This document shows, one piece after another, positions 6,907 through 15,262 of a stretch of 35,052 bases of DNA. The notes beneath the pieces are model-generated. The model ran no database searches. It saw only the letters and a program-made list of their open reading frames with translations, and was not told the DNA's origin. The position numbers and the translations under genes are program-made. The stretch covers positions 1-35,052 of the IMG/VR virus record IMGVR_UViG_3300036046_000026; one strand, written 5' to 3'. Positions within the stretch are counted from its first letter, which is position 1. Every line of letters begins with the position of its first letter. This stretch comes from a virus.

Positions 6907-7562
6907 TGGGCGGCGGTGGAACAATTCTAGGCGGCCGTCCCAGCTGGGAAGCCGAAGACGAGGTGAAGGCCATGCAGCGCCAGTGCGCTGAGGCAGCTGA
7001 AAAGGACCGGGGCGGCTGGGGCCCGATTGCTGACATGGTCATCCAGAGCCGCTCTGGCGGCGCGGTGGAGCGGTGCCACGGCATTCCCCACCAAGGGTCC
7101 TACTCGAATGCGGCCCATAGCTGGGGCGTCGCCATGCTGATGTGGTACCTGTGGCCGGACGACTTCCCCCGGCTGGCAGCCTACTGCCTCAGCCACGACG
7201 TACCTGAGGCCTGGGTAGGCGACAGCCCGGCTCCGGTGGGCCGCTACGTGCCCGGCTTCAAGAACGAGGTTGGCAAGCTGGAGACCCGAATCAATCATTC
7301 GCTCGGTCTCCCGGCCGAGCACGATCTGGACGAGCTCGACTTCGCCAAGCTCAAGGCCTGTGACCGGCTGGAGTTCTGGCTGTGGAGCAAGGAGCAGCTG
7401 CTCCGGGGCAATCTGTATGCCCAGGAAGGGCTGACCGAGATCGAACGGTACTTCGACGAGGTGCCATTGCCGCCACGCGGACAGGCCCTGCTCGATGCGC
7501 TCAAGGCGCGCGAGAACCTCCTGCCACGCCAGTCGGGTGTGATCAAGGAGCTCTGCGAGTGA
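6906..7562 (+). CDS. HD-domain phosphohydrolase (nucleotidase-like)
   Basis: 218 residues; ATG 6906 shares its A with the previous TGA (GTG 6903 is an alternative). HD-superfamily ligands are visible: H71 in AAHSWGVAML, H97-D98 in CLSHDVPEAW, and D153 in ACDRLEFW. The size and YfbR-like layout suggest a dNMP/dNTP hydrolase. In phages replacing thymine, such enzymes can lower the dTTP pool or clean up unwanted nucleotides, which fits its place right after the TS-fold gene. Substrate is inferred. Confidence 0.8.
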   Translation: MGGGGTILGGRPSWEAEDEVKAMQRQCAEAAEKDRGGWGPIADMVIQSRSGGAVERCHGIPHQGSYSNAAHSWGVAMLMWYLWPDDFPRLAAYCLSHDVPEAWVGDSPAPVGRYVPGFKNEVGKLETRINHSLGLPAEHDLDELDFAKLKACDRLEFWLWSKEQLLRGNLYAQEGLTEIERYFDEVPLPPRGQALLDALKARENLLPRQSGVIKELCE

Positions 7563-8002
7563 TGGAGGATGAAATGGGCTTGCTGTCTGCTAACCAACGC
7601 CAGGTCGGCGGTGACCACTACAAGAACGGGCTGCTCGAACACTGGGACCTGATCGAGCGCCACGGCATCGGCTACCTGGAGGGCTGCGCCACCAAGTACG
7701 TGGCCCGCTGGCGCAAGAAGAACGGGCTCCAGGACCTGGAGAAGGCCGACCACTACGTCCAGAAGCTCATCGAGCTCTATGACGAGGGTGTCCGCTTGCC
7801 GCGCGGGGTGGTGCCGCACGAGACCATCGCCGAATTCTGCCGGGTCAACGGCTGCGACGCGGTCGAGGCCGGGGCGCTCAACATGCTGCTGCACTGGAGC
7901 AACCGGGCCCACTTGATCGAGGCGCAGAAAGACATCCGCTCGCTCATTGCCACCTGCCGCATGGTGCACAGCCAGGGCACAGCGCAAGACGCGAGCTTGT
8001 AA
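7562..8002 (+). CDS. DUF3310 family protein
   Basis: 146 residues; ATG overlaps the HD gene stop (TGATG). The N-terminal half carries the DUF3310 signature: QVGGDHYKNG, HWDLIERHGIGYLEGCATKYVARWRKKNGLQDLEKADHYVQKLIE (read in sections from about residue 13 to 70). The family is common in phages and sometimes called nucleotide-kinase-like, but its activity is not firmly known. The C-terminal half (PHETIAEFCRVNGC onward) is extra and unrecognised. It lies between nucleotide metabolism and DNA polymerase genes. Confidence 0.8.
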   Translation: MEDEMGLLSANQRQVGGDHYKNGLLEHWDLIERHGIGYLEGCATKYVARWRKKNGLQDLEKADHYVQKLIELYDEGVRLPRGVVPHETIAEFCRVNGCDAVEAGALNMLLHWSNRAHLIEAQKDIRSLIATCRMVHSQGTAQDASL

Positions 8003-8017
8003 CAGAAAGGGAGATCA

Positions 8018-8500
8018 ATGCTGCACTCAGACTATTTGGCAGAGAGCCCGTCGCAACCACGCCCAGGAATGGCTAACAACCTGCCGGGGGCGATGGCTAC
8101 CAAGCCGGGCTGGAATGACCCGGTGATGAAGGCCGCCAAGCTGTTCGGCTGGCTGTACGCAATCGAGAAGGCCGGGTCCGAAGACCGGCTGGAAAATCAC
8201 CGTGAGTGGGCCGATGTCGGGGTGCGAGCGAAGCCAATGCTGCTCCACGTCCGCCACCTGCTGCCCATGTTCGACAGGGTGTGGGCGGATCAAGGGCGCA
8301 AGAGCGAGCCTGGCAAGGCGCTCCACAACAGGGTCTGGTACATGTACCACTGGCGCGACGGCAAAGAGCTCCACCATGGTCGCAGCGTCGAGCATCCCCA
8401 GAATAGCAAGAACCTCCAGCCCTACCGCGACATCGCCAAGCGCCTGTACCGCGCGAACAAGCCGCTGACTGCGGCTCAGATCATGGAGCACTTCGGCTGA
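8018..8500 (+). CDS. Hypothetical protein
   Basis: 160 residues; ATG 8018 follows AGAAAGGGAG at good spacing. No known family recognised. A central Trp/His-rich stretch (MLLHVRHLLPMFDRVWAD, VWYMYHWRDGKELHHG) and a helical C-terminus (ANKPLTAAQIMEHFG) are visible. The stop overlaps the DNA polymerase start (TGATG), so it is probably translationally coupled to it. A replication-linked role is only suggested by position. Confidence 0.75.
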   Translation: MLHSDYLAESPSQPRPGMANNLPGAMATKPGWNDPVMKAAKLFGWLYAIEKAGSEDRLENHREWADVGVRAKPMLLHVRHLLPMFDRVWADQGRKSEPGKALHNRVWYMYHWRDGKELHHGRSVEHPQNSKNLQPYRDIAKRLYRANKPLTAAQIMEHFG

Positions 8501-10473
8501 TGGCTGCCAAGAAGAATACTGGTGGTCCGCTGCAAATGCCTCTCTTCGCCCCGGAAAGTCAATGGAGCCCGCCGTCCATGGCCGAGCTCCCTTCCTGGGC
8601 TGACGCCAAGCGGGTCTGCGTCGACGTAGAGACCAAGGACCCCTATCTCAAGCAGCTGGGCATTGGGGTCCGGCGCGGCGGCTTCATCACCGGGGTCAGC
8701 TTCACGATCGAAGACGGCCCTAGTGCCTACCTGCCCATCCGCCACGAGGGCGGTGACAATCTGGACGAGCGCCAGGTGCTGGCCTACCTGCAGGCCCAAG
8801 CGAAGGTGTTCAAGGGCGACCTGGTCGGCGCGAACCTGCAGTACGATCTGGACTACCTTCTCGAAGACGAGGTCGACTTCAAGGAGGTACGCTACTTCCG
8901 GGACATCCAGATTGCTGACCCACTCATCTACGAGCTCCACCACAGTTTCTCACTGCAGAACATAGCCGAGCGCAACGGGCTGCCGGGCAAGGACGTGTCC
9001 CTGCTGGAGGAAGCCGCGCGCATCTACGGGGTGGACCCCAAGAGCGGCATGTGGCGGCTCCCGGCGCGCTACGTGGGCCCCTACGCTGAGGCGGATACAC
9101 AGCAGCCGTTGCTCATCCTGCGCCGCCAGGAGCGCCGCATTGACGATGAAGACCTGTGGGGCATCTGGAACCTGGAGAGCCGGGTGCTGCCCTGTCTGGT
9201 GCGCATGCGCCGACGCGGGGTGCGGGTGGACCTGGAGAAGCTGCGCCAGGTCGAGGAATGGTCGCTCACTCAGGAGGCCGAGGCGCTGGCCAAGGTCAAG
9301 CACCACACCGGCCACAGCATAGCGGTCGGGGATGTGTGGAAGGCCGGTGCTCTTGCCCCGGCGCTGGAAGCCATCGGGGTCAAGCTCGAAGAGACCAGCA
9401 CGGGTCAGCCTCAGATAGACAAGTTCCTGCTCGGTGGCATCGACCATGAGGTGGCCACCTCGATCGCCTGGGCCCGCAAGGTCAACAAGCTGCGCACGAC
9501 CTTCGCCGCGTCGGTGCGCAACTATATGGTCAACGGCCGCATCCACTGCACCTTCAACCAGATCGCACGAGAAGACGAGAAGGGCGACCAGAAGGGCGCG
9601 CGCTACGGCCGCCTCAGCTGCGTCGACCCCAACCTCCAGCAGCAGCCGAGCCGGGACGAATTCGCGGCCATGTGGCGCTCGATCTACATCCCTGAGGAAG
9701 GGTGCGAGTGGGTGGCCAATGACTACAGCCAGCAGGAGCCCCGGTGGACCACCCACTTCGCGGCGGTGCTGGACCTGCCCAAGGCGAGGGTGGCGGCCAA
9801 GGCCTACTGGGACGACCCCAACCTCGACAATCACCAGTTCATGGCCGACCTGACCGGCCTTCCCCGGAAGTACGCCAAGAACCTCTACCTAGGGCTCTGC
9901 TATGGTGAGGGTGGCGCGAAGCTGAGCCGCGACTGTGGCCTCCCCACCCGCTGGGCTCTCGCCTCTGGGCGTGGACGGGAGCGCCGGGTCAGCTACCATG
10001 CGACCCGCGAAGAGGCGCTCGAAGCGCGCCGGGAGGTCGAAGACGGCTACATGTTCGAGGCGGCCGGTGAAGAAGGCCAAGAGATCATTGATCGCTTCGA
10101 CAACCGCGCGCCGTTCATCAAGCAGCTGGCGAAGAAGGCTGAGGCCCAGGCCAAGAAGAACGGCTTCATCAAGACGATCGGCGGCCGCAAGCTCCACTTC
10201 CCTCAGAAGCCGGACGGCTCCTATGACTGGACGCACAAGGCGCTCAACCGGCTCATCCAGGGCTCCAGCGCCGACCAGACCAAGGAGGCGTTGGTCGAGC
10301 TCGACGCGGCCGGGCACTTCATCCAGCTGCAGGTGCACGACGAGATCGACGGCTCTGTCAGCAACAGGGACGAGGCCTTCGCCATGGCGGCCGTGATGCG
10401 GGACATCCGCAAGGCAGAGGTTCCCTTCCGCGTAGATACCGAGATCGGTCCCTCGTGGGGCGAGGCAAAGTAG
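8500..10473 (+). CDS. Family A DNA polymerase with 3'-5' exonuclease
   Basis: 657 residues. The exonuclease domain has D42-V-E44 (Exo I), GANLQYDLDYLL (Exo II) and YAEAD (Exo III). The polymerase domain has motif A with D408 (NDYSQQEPRW), motif B/O-helix R456-KYAK-NLYL-GLCYG, and motif C Q-V-H613-D614-E. At the position of E. coli Phe762/T7 Tyr526 it has Leu464, a variant seen in part of the viral PolA diversity. An insert rich in Arg/Glu follows motif B (about residues 485-520). There is no 5'-nuclease domain, usual for phage PolA. It replicates the modified genome together with the downstream primase-helicase. Confidence 0.95.
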   Translation: MAAKKNTGGPLQMPLFAPESQWSPPSMAELPSWADAKRVCVDVETKDPYLKQLGIGVRRGGFITGVSFTIEDGPSAYLPIRHEGGDNLDERQVLAYLQAQAKVFKGDLVGANLQYDLDYLLEDEVDFKEVRYFRDIQIADPLIYELHHSFSLQNIAERNGLPGKDVSLLEEAARIYGVDPKSGMWRLPARYVGPYAEADTQQPLLILRRQERRIDDEDLWGIWNLESRVLPCLVRMRRRGVRVDLEKLRQVEEWSLTQEAEALAKVKHHTGHSIAVGDVWKAGALAPALEAIGVKLEETSTGQPQIDKFLLGGIDHEVATSIAWARKVNKLRTTFAASVRNYMVNGRIHCTFNQIAREDEKGDQKGARYGRLSCVDPNLQQQPSRDEFAAMWRSIYIPEEGCEWVANDYSQQEPRWTTHFAAVLDLPKARVAAKAYWDDPNLDNHQFMADLTGLPRKYAKNLYLGLCYGEGGAKLSRDCGLPTRWALASGRGRERRVSYHATREEALEARREVEDGYMFEAAGEEGQEIIDRFDNRAPFIKQLAKKAEAQAKKNGFIKTIGGRKLHFPQKPDGSYDWTHKALNRLIQGSSADQTKEALVELDAAGHFIQLQVHDEIDGSVSNRDEAFAMAAVMRDIRKAEVPFRVDTEIGPSWGEAK

Positions 10474-10493
10474 GAGGCTCAGGAGCAGAAACC

Positions 10494-10991
10494 ATGATAC
10501 TTTCAGGACAATCCATCCGCCGCCTGGGCATCCTTGACCCCTGTGCCGAACGCACACAGGAGCGCGGGCTGAGCTACGGGCTGGGCCCGGCCGGGTATGA
10601 CTTGCGGCTGGTGCTCGGCACCGAACCGGACCCCATGATCAAGAAGGCCTACGACCATCCGGACGGCCGGTACTGCATGCTCAACCCCGGCGAGTTCACG
10701 CTGGCGGCTGGCGTCGAGCGGTTCACCATGCCCAACGACGTGCTCGGCATCGTCCACGACAAGTCCAGCCTCGCTCGCCTGGGCCTCAGCGTGTTCAACA
10801 CCGTGATCGAGCCCGGCTGGGAGGGCTGGCTCACGCTGGAGCTCAGCAACAAGGGCCCCAAGCCCATCCGGCTTGTCGAGGGGCAGGCAATTGCCCAGGT
10901 AGTGTTCCACCGCCTGGACGAGCCGACTGAACGCTCGTACGACGGCAAGTACCACAATCAGGCATACGGCCCACAGGTGGCTCGTGGCTGA
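10494..10991 (+). CDS. dcd: dCTP deaminase / dUTPase-family protein
   Basis: 165 residues; ATG 10494 is preceded by TCAGGAGCAGAA. The trimeric dUTPase/dCTP deaminase fold is shown by YGLGPAGYDLRL near the N-terminus, VHDKSSLARLGL (phosphate-binding Ser), IEPGWEGWLTLELSNKG with the probable catalytic Glu, and VEGQAIAQVVFHRL. The EPGWEGWLTLE arrangement favours a dCTP deaminase, which would make dUTP and hence dUMP for the TS-fold enzyme upstream. A bifunctional deaminase-dUTPase is possible. Confidence 0.85.
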   Translation: MILSGQSIRRLGILDPCAERTQERGLSYGLGPAGYDLRLVLGTEPDPMIKKAYDHPDGRYCMLNPGEFTLAAGVERFTMPNDVLGIVHDKSSLARLGLSVFNTVIEPGWEGWLTLELSNKGPKPIRLVEGQAIAQVVFHRLDEPTERSYDGKYHNQAYGPQVARG

Positions 10992-11391
10992 GAGTAACAT
11001 GCGGGGCCGCGTCGTGCGTGCCCTGCGAAGCCTCGACGCCGTTGCGGTCGAGAACAAGGTCTATCCCGGCACCCCGGATGTCAACTATTCGGTGGGCTGG
11101 GTGGAGCTCAAGTGGCTGCCCCGGTGGCCCAAAGGGTCGGATCAATCCCCGGTGCGCGTGAAGCACTTCACGCCCCAGCAACGGGTCTGGCTCAAACGCA
11201 GATGGAGGAAGGGCTTCCACGCCTACCTCCTGCTCCAGGTGGGGCGCGAGTGGCTACTCTTCGACGGGGAGACGGCCGCCTTGCACCTGGGGAAGGTAAC
11301 ACAGCCCCGGTTGCGCGAGCTCGCACTCGTGATCTGGGATCGATTGGAAGGTGAGGAGCTCATACGATGGTTGACGCGCCACAGAAACTAA
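10984..11391 (+). CDS. PD-(D/E)XK nuclease-like protein
   Basis: 135 residues from GTG 10984, overlapping the dcd stop; ATG 10999 is an alternative. The core VENKVYPGTPDVNYSVGWVE followed by LK gives the motif G-x-PD...E-x-K of the PD-(D/E)XK nuclease superfamily, close to VRR-NUC/resolvase-type small phage nucleases. A following basic stretch (LKRRWRKGFHAYLLLQVG) supports the fold. It probably acts in replication or recombination, perhaps as a junction-resolving nuclease. Substrate not determined. Confidence 0.7.
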   Translation: MAESNMRGRVVRALRSLDAVAVENKVYPGTPDVNYSVGWVELKWLPRWPKGSDQSPVRVKHFTPQQRVWLKRRWRKGFHAYLLLQVGREWLLFDGETAALHLGKVTQPRLRELALVIWDRLEGEELIRWLTRHRN

Positions 11392-11693
11392 CACGCGGGG
11401 AGCGTCTGACCATTGATCGTCGTCGGCGCGGGGAGCGACAGAGAGCGGCGGCCGCCAGGCTGGAGGTACCGCTGAGCCGGTACAGCCGGTGGGAGCGCGA
11501 CCTGGACGCCAGCGCCCCGTCGGTGCGGGTCGGCACCCTCAAGGCCCACGAGCGGTGCTTCATCATGCGCCGCCGCTGCAACAAGACGCAGCAGGAGGTG
11601 GCCGCTGACATGGGCATCTGCCGCTACTGGCTCAACCGGATGGAGCTTGGGGAGACCGACTGCACCGACCTGGCCTGCTATTGGGAGGCCTGA
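11367..11693 (+). CDS. Tandem helix-turn-helix protein
   Basis: 108 residues; ATG 11367 overlaps the nuclease gene by 25 bases, with GAGGAG upstream. Two XRE-like HTH units are visible. The first is about residues 10-45 (ERLTIDRRRRGERQRAAAAR, then LEVPLSRYSRWERD), the second about 60-100 (HERCFIMRRRCNKTQQEVAA, then DMGICRYWLNRMELGE). Both have the Q/RxxxAxxLxVxxxxxSRxE pattern. A transcriptional or replication regulator is likely. It directly precedes the primase-helicase gene. Confidence 0.65.
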   Translation: MVDAPQKLTRGERLTIDRRRRGERQRAAAARLEVPLSRYSRWERDLDASAPSVRVGTLKAHERCFIMRRRCNKTQQEVAADMGICRYWLNRMELGETDCTDLACYWEA

Positions 11694-11695
11694 TC

Positions 11696-14125
11696 GTGAG
11701 CTTGACCGTACAACCTGACACCACTGCAGCCATCGAATTCCTGCGCCGCTGGGCCCCCGAAGGGCCCTGGGCCCTCACTGCCATCCGCCCTGACCGCAAG
11801 GCCATCGACACCCGCACCTTCTACCCGTCGGACGAGGACAGTGCGCGCCGCTGGCTAGGCGAGCACAATGGCCACCGGAACATCTACTTCCACGTCAACC
11901 CGCCAATGCGGGACATCACCAAGAAGGCTGAGCGCGAAGACATCAAGTCGGTCGACTGGCTGCATGTCGACATCGACCCCCGTGCCGGTGAAGACCTGGA
12001 GGAGGAGCGCCAGCGGGCCCTCAGCCTGCTGACCTCTAGGCTCCCGGCCGGGGTACCCGCGCCGACCGTAGTGGTGTTCAGCGGCGGCGGCTACCAGGGC
12101 TTCTGGAAGCTCGAAGAGTCCATCCCGGTGAACGGGGACCTGGACAAGGCTGAGGACGCCAAGCGGTACAATCAGCAGCTGGAGGTGCTGTTCGGCGCGG
12201 ACAACTGCCACAACATCGACCGCATCATGCGGCTGCCTGGCACGGTCAACATCCCCGACGAGCGCAAGGCGAAGAAGGGCCGGGTGCCGACGCTGGCCAC
12301 GCTGGTCTCGTTCGACGACGAGCTCGTCTACCCCATCAGCCAATTCACCCCCGCCCCGGCCGTGCAGATGCGCGAGGAAGGCGGCTTCGCTGGCGGCGGC
12401 CGTGAGCCCATCGTCAAGGTGAGTGGCAACGTCGAGCGCCTCAACGACGTGAACGAGCTCGACCAGTGGGGTGTGCCTGACCGGGTCAAGGTGATCATCG
12501 TCCAGGGCCGCCACCCCGACGAGGTCAAGGCCGGGGACAATAGCCGGTCGGCCTGGGTGTTCGATTGCGTCTGCCAGCTGGTGCGCGCTGAGGTGCCGGA
12601 CGACGTCATCTTCTCAATCCTCACTGACCCCGACTTCGGCATCAGCGAGAGCATCATCGAGAAGGGCTCGAACGGCAGCAAGTACGCCATCCGCCAGATC
12701 GAGCGCGCGCGGGAATACGCCATCGACCCCTGGCTGCAGAAGCTCAACGAGCGGTTCGCAGTCATCGGCAACATCGGCGGCAAGTGCCGCGTGGTCGAAG
12801 AGGTGGTCGACCACGCGCTGGACCGGACCCGGCTGACCCGCCAGAGCTTCGACGACTTCCGCAACCGCTTCATGAACCAGTACGTACAGGTCGGTGTCGA
12901 CGAGAAGAGCGGCATGCCGAAGATGAAACCGGCCGGGGCGTGGTGGCTGGGCCATCCTCAGCGCCGCCAATATGACACCATCGTCTTCGCCCCTGGGCGT
13001 GAGGTCACGGGAGCCTACAACATGTGGAAGGGCTTCGCGGTCACTGCTCGGCCGGGCGAATGCCAGCTGTTTCTCGACCACCTTCGCGAGAACGTCTGCA
13101 ACGGCGACATCGACACCTTCAACTACCTGCTGGGCTGGTGCGCGCGCATGGTCCAGCACCCGGATAGCCCAGGGGAGGTGGCGGTGGTGATGCGGGGCGG
13201 CAAGGGCACCGGCAAGAGCTTCGCCGCCAAGGTGATCGGCTCGCTGCTGGGCCGCCACTTTTTGCATGTCAGCAACCCCTCCCACCTGGTCGGCAACTTC
13301 AACAGCCACCTCAGGGACGTGGTGCTGCTGTTCGCCGACGAGGCCTTCTACGCGGGCGACAAGAAGCATGCGTCGATCCTCAAGACGCTGATCACCGAAG
13401 ACACGCTGCAGATCGAGGCCAAGGGCGTCGATGTGGAGACGGCCCCCAACTACGTCCACCTGATCATGGCCTCGAACGACGAGCACGTGGTGCCTGCGTC
13501 CGGTGACGAGCGCCGCTTTCTCGTGCTCGACGTTGGCAAAGAGCAGCAGCAGAAGAGCTCGTACTTCCGCGCCATCGCCGAACAGATGGACAACGGCGGC
13601 CGGGAGGCCCTGCTCCACCTGCTGCTCACTTACGACCTGAGCGAATTCGACGTGCGCCAGGTGCCCCAGACCGATGCGCTCAAGGACCAGAAGGACCTGA
13701 GCCTCACTCCGGAGCAGGACTGGTGGCTCAACAAGCTGAACGACGGCTCGCTATTTGCCGACCAGGACGAGTGGCCCAACGAGGTCCGCAAGGAGCTCCT
13801 GGTGGACGACTACATCGAGCACACCCGGCGCTGGATGATCAACCGGCGCGGCAATCAGACCGCCCTGGGCAAGTTCCTCAAGCGCGTGGTGCCGAAGCTG
13901 GACGTGATCCAGCAGATGGCCTGCTGGGACGAGCCCGCTGGCGACGGCTTCATGCGCAAGGTCGAGAAGCGCGCCTACTTCTGGCTGCTGCCCAGCCTAG
14001 ACGAGTGCCGGGAGCGGTGGGAGGACATCCACGGCGCGCGCCAATGGCCCAAGCCGAAGCAGGGTGAGCTCAAGGTCGACGGCAAGGGGCGGCCGAAGGT
14101 CGACGACAAGGAGCCACCCTTCTGA
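11696..14125 (+). CDS. Primase-helicase (AEP-like primase plus SF3-like/DUF5906 ATPase)
   Basis: 809 residues; GTG 11696 follows GGGAGG. The N-terminal domain has an archaeo-eukaryotic-primase-like active site: D92-I-D94 (LHVDIDPR), FSGGGYQGFW and NIDRIMRLPGTVN. The C-terminal half is a DUF5906/SF3-like helicase: Walker A GGKGTGKS (501-508, Lys507), Walker B LLFADE (Asp548-Glu549), and a sensor ASNDEHVVPASGDERRF. It would prime and unwind DNA for the family A polymerase 1.2 kb upstream. The tail is Lys/Pro-rich and probably disordered. Confidence 0.9.
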   Translation: MSLTVQPDTTAAIEFLRRWAPEGPWALTAIRPDRKAIDTRTFYPSDEDSARRWLGEHNGHRNIYFHVNPPMRDITKKAEREDIKSVDWLHVDIDPRAGEDLEEERQRALSLLTSRLPAGVPAPTVVVFSGGGYQGFWKLEESIPVNGDLDKAEDAKRYNQQLEVLFGADNCHNIDRIMRLPGTVNIPDERKAKKGRVPTLATLVSFDDELVYPISQFTPAPAVQMREEGGFAGGGREPIVKVSGNVERLNDVNELDQWGVPDRVKVIIVQGRHPDEVKAGDNSRSAWVFDCVCQLVRAEVPDDVIFSILTDPDFGISESIIEKGSNGSKYAIRQIERAREYAIDPWLQKLNERFAVIGNIGGKCRVVEEVVDHALDRTRLTRQSFDDFRNRFMNQYVQVGVDEKSGMPKMKPAGAWWLGHPQRRQYDTIVFAPGREVTGAYNMWKGFAVTARPGECQLFLDHLRENVCNGDIDTFNYLLGWCARMVQHPDSPGEVAVVMRGGKGTGKSFAAKVIGSLLGRHFLHVSNPSHLVGNFNSHLRDVVLLFADEAFYAGDKKHASILKTLITEDTLQIEAKGVDVETAPNYVHLIMASNDEHVVPASGDERRFLVLDVGKEQQQKSSYFRAIAEQMDNGGREALLHLLLTYDLSEFDVRQVPQTDALKDQKDLSLTPEQDWWLNKLNDGSLFADQDEWPNEVRKELLVDDYIEHTRRWMINRRGNQTALGKFLKRVVPKLDVIQQMACWDEPAGDGFMRKVEKRAYFWLLPSLDECRERWEDIHGARQWPKPKQGELKVDGKGRPKVDDKEPPF

Positions 14126-14145
14126 AAATAGTTTGATAAAGGGGC

Positions 14146-14191
14146 TTGTCTTCTGCGTCGTGCTGGTCGATAGGAGTTCTCAGAAAAGGAG
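14146..14191 (+). promoter_or_regulatory. Leader element copy 3
   Basis: Box A TTGTCTTCTG (14146-14155), box B AGAAAAGGAG (14182-14191). GGTCG (14165-14169) can pair with CGACC just after box B, which would enclose the ribosome-binding site. AAAGGGGC precedes box A. It lies in the 74-base gap between the primase-helicase and the small gene at 14200. Confidence 0.6.
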
Positions 14192-14199
14192 TACGACCG

Positions 14200-14376
14200 A
14201 TGAGAGTTCAGCCTTCCCAAGAAGAGTTCGACGCCATGAACGACCCCAAGTTCATGGATTGGTGGGACGAGACGATGGCTCAGGTTCAAGCCGAAGCCAC
14301 GAGCGAAGATGAGGTTCAGGCCTGCCAGGATGCAATGGACGCGGCCTGGGCTGCTCGCTGGAATGAGGAGGCTTAA
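14200..14376 (+). CDS. Small acidic hypothetical protein
   Basis: 58 residues, ATG eight bases after box B of leader copy 3. Acidic and Trp/Met-rich (EEFDAMNDPKFMDWWDETMA; AMDAAWAARWNEEA). No family recognised. First gene of the accessory region and separated from the next by two bases, so they are probably co-translated. Confidence 0.65.
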   Translation: MRVQPSQEEFDAMNDPKFMDWWDETMAQVQAEATSEDEVQACQDAMDAAWAARWNEEA

Positions 14377-14378
14377 CC

Positions 14379-14603
14379 ATGGCCAAGGAGACCCCCGTCA
14401 CCGCTGTTATAGCCGAGCTCACCGCCGCTGGCGTCGAGCACCGCGTCGACCAGGGCAAGCACTACAAGGTGCGCTTCTGGGTGAAGGGACGCCAGTACAC
14501 CTACGTGGCGGCCCGAACCGCCAGCGACCGCCGCGCGCTGCAGAACGCCCGAACCGGGGTCCGTCGAATTCTACGAGACCTGGGATTGCTCGAAGGAAAA
14601 TGA
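14379..14603 (+). CDS. Small hypothetical protein, HicA-like/dsRBD-like pattern
   Basis: 74 residues, basic. The pattern VIAELTAAGVEHRVDQGKHY then KVRFWVKGRQYTYVAARTAS and a C-terminal Arg-rich helix (NARTGVRRILRDLGL) resembles small proteins with a HicA-type alpha-beta fold often found in phages of Alphaproteobacteria. The catalytic status and partner are unknown; no antitoxin-like gene is recognised next to it. The stop abuts leader copy 4. Confidence 0.6.
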   Translation: MAKETPVTAVIAELTAAGVEHRVDQGKHYKVRFWVKGRQYTYVAARTASDRRALQNARTGVRRILRDLGLLEGK

Positions 14604-14604
14604 C

Positions 14605-14649
14605 TTGTCTTCTGCCCCACCATGGGGCAGGCTCACCTCAGAAAAGGAG
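14605..14649 (+). promoter_or_regulatory. Leader element copy 4
   Basis: Box A TTGTCTTCTG (14605-14614), a perfect 6-bp hairpin TGCCCC-ACCAT-GGGGCA (14613-14629), then box B AGAAAAGGAG (14640-14649). It begins one base after the previous stop and supplies the ribosome-binding site for the GTG start at 14657. Confidence 0.65.
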
Positions 14650-14656
14650 AAACCCC

Positions 14657-15262
14657 GTGCCAAAGACCAACACCCATGACACCCGCGAAGGCTGGCTGCG
14701 TGCAGGCATGAAGCTGCTTGACGAGCGGTTCTTCAAGCCGGGCAAGCACGAGCTCCCGGCCGAGCTCTACGTCTCGATCGGCTGGGCCAAGAATGCCGGG
14801 AAAGGCAACGCCATTGGCCAGTGCTTCCCGCCTGCCTGGAGCAGCAACGAGAAGACCGTCAACATGTTCATCTGCCCGCGCCTGTCCGACCCGGTCGAGG
14901 TGCTGGCCACCCTGCTGCACGAGATGGTCCACGCGGCGGTCGGCTGCGAGCACGGCCATAAGGCCCCGTTCAAGAAGGTCATCAAGGAATTTGGTCTGGC
15001 AGGGAAGGCCACCGCTACCTATGCCGAGCCCAGCTCGCAGTGCCACACGGTGCTGACCGAGGTCTCCGAGCTCCTGGGCCCGTACCCGCACGTGGCCATG
15101 GTCGCGCGCAAGAAGAGCAAGCGCGGCTCGATGGGCGGCTGGGTCCGCCTGATGAGCACCAACGAGGAAAGCTACAAGGTGCTTGTGAGCCCGAAGCAGC
15201 TGGAAGAACATGGCTACCCGGTCGACCCTTGGGGCGACGAGATGGTGCCGGTGGAGGGCTGA
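14657..15262 (+). CDS. SprT-like zinc metallopeptidase
   Basis: 201 residues; GTG 14657 chosen because box B (AAAAGGAG) lies seven bases upstream and no ATG fits. The zinc motif is H88-E89-M-V-H92, continued as AAVGCEHGHKAPFKK, whose later His could be the third ligand as in SprT/Spartan-type peptidases. The N-terminus (KLLDERFFKPGKHELP) and SIGWAKNAGK are shared by phage SprT-like proteins. Cellular Spartan removes DNA-protein crosslinks; whether phage versions do so is unknown. The C-terminus (GGWVRLMST.. VLVSPKQLEEHGYP) lacks an obvious zinc ribbon. Confidence 0.85.
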   Translation: MPKTNTHDTREGWLRAGMKLLDERFFKPGKHELPAELYVSIGWAKNAGKGNAIGQCFPPAWSSNEKTVNMFICPRLSDPVEVLATLLHEMVHAAVGCEHGHKAPFKKVIKEFGLAGKATATYAEPSSQCHTVLTEVSELLGPYPHVAMVARKKSKRGSMGGWVRLMSTNEESYKVLVSPKQLEEHGYPVDPWGDEMVPVEG

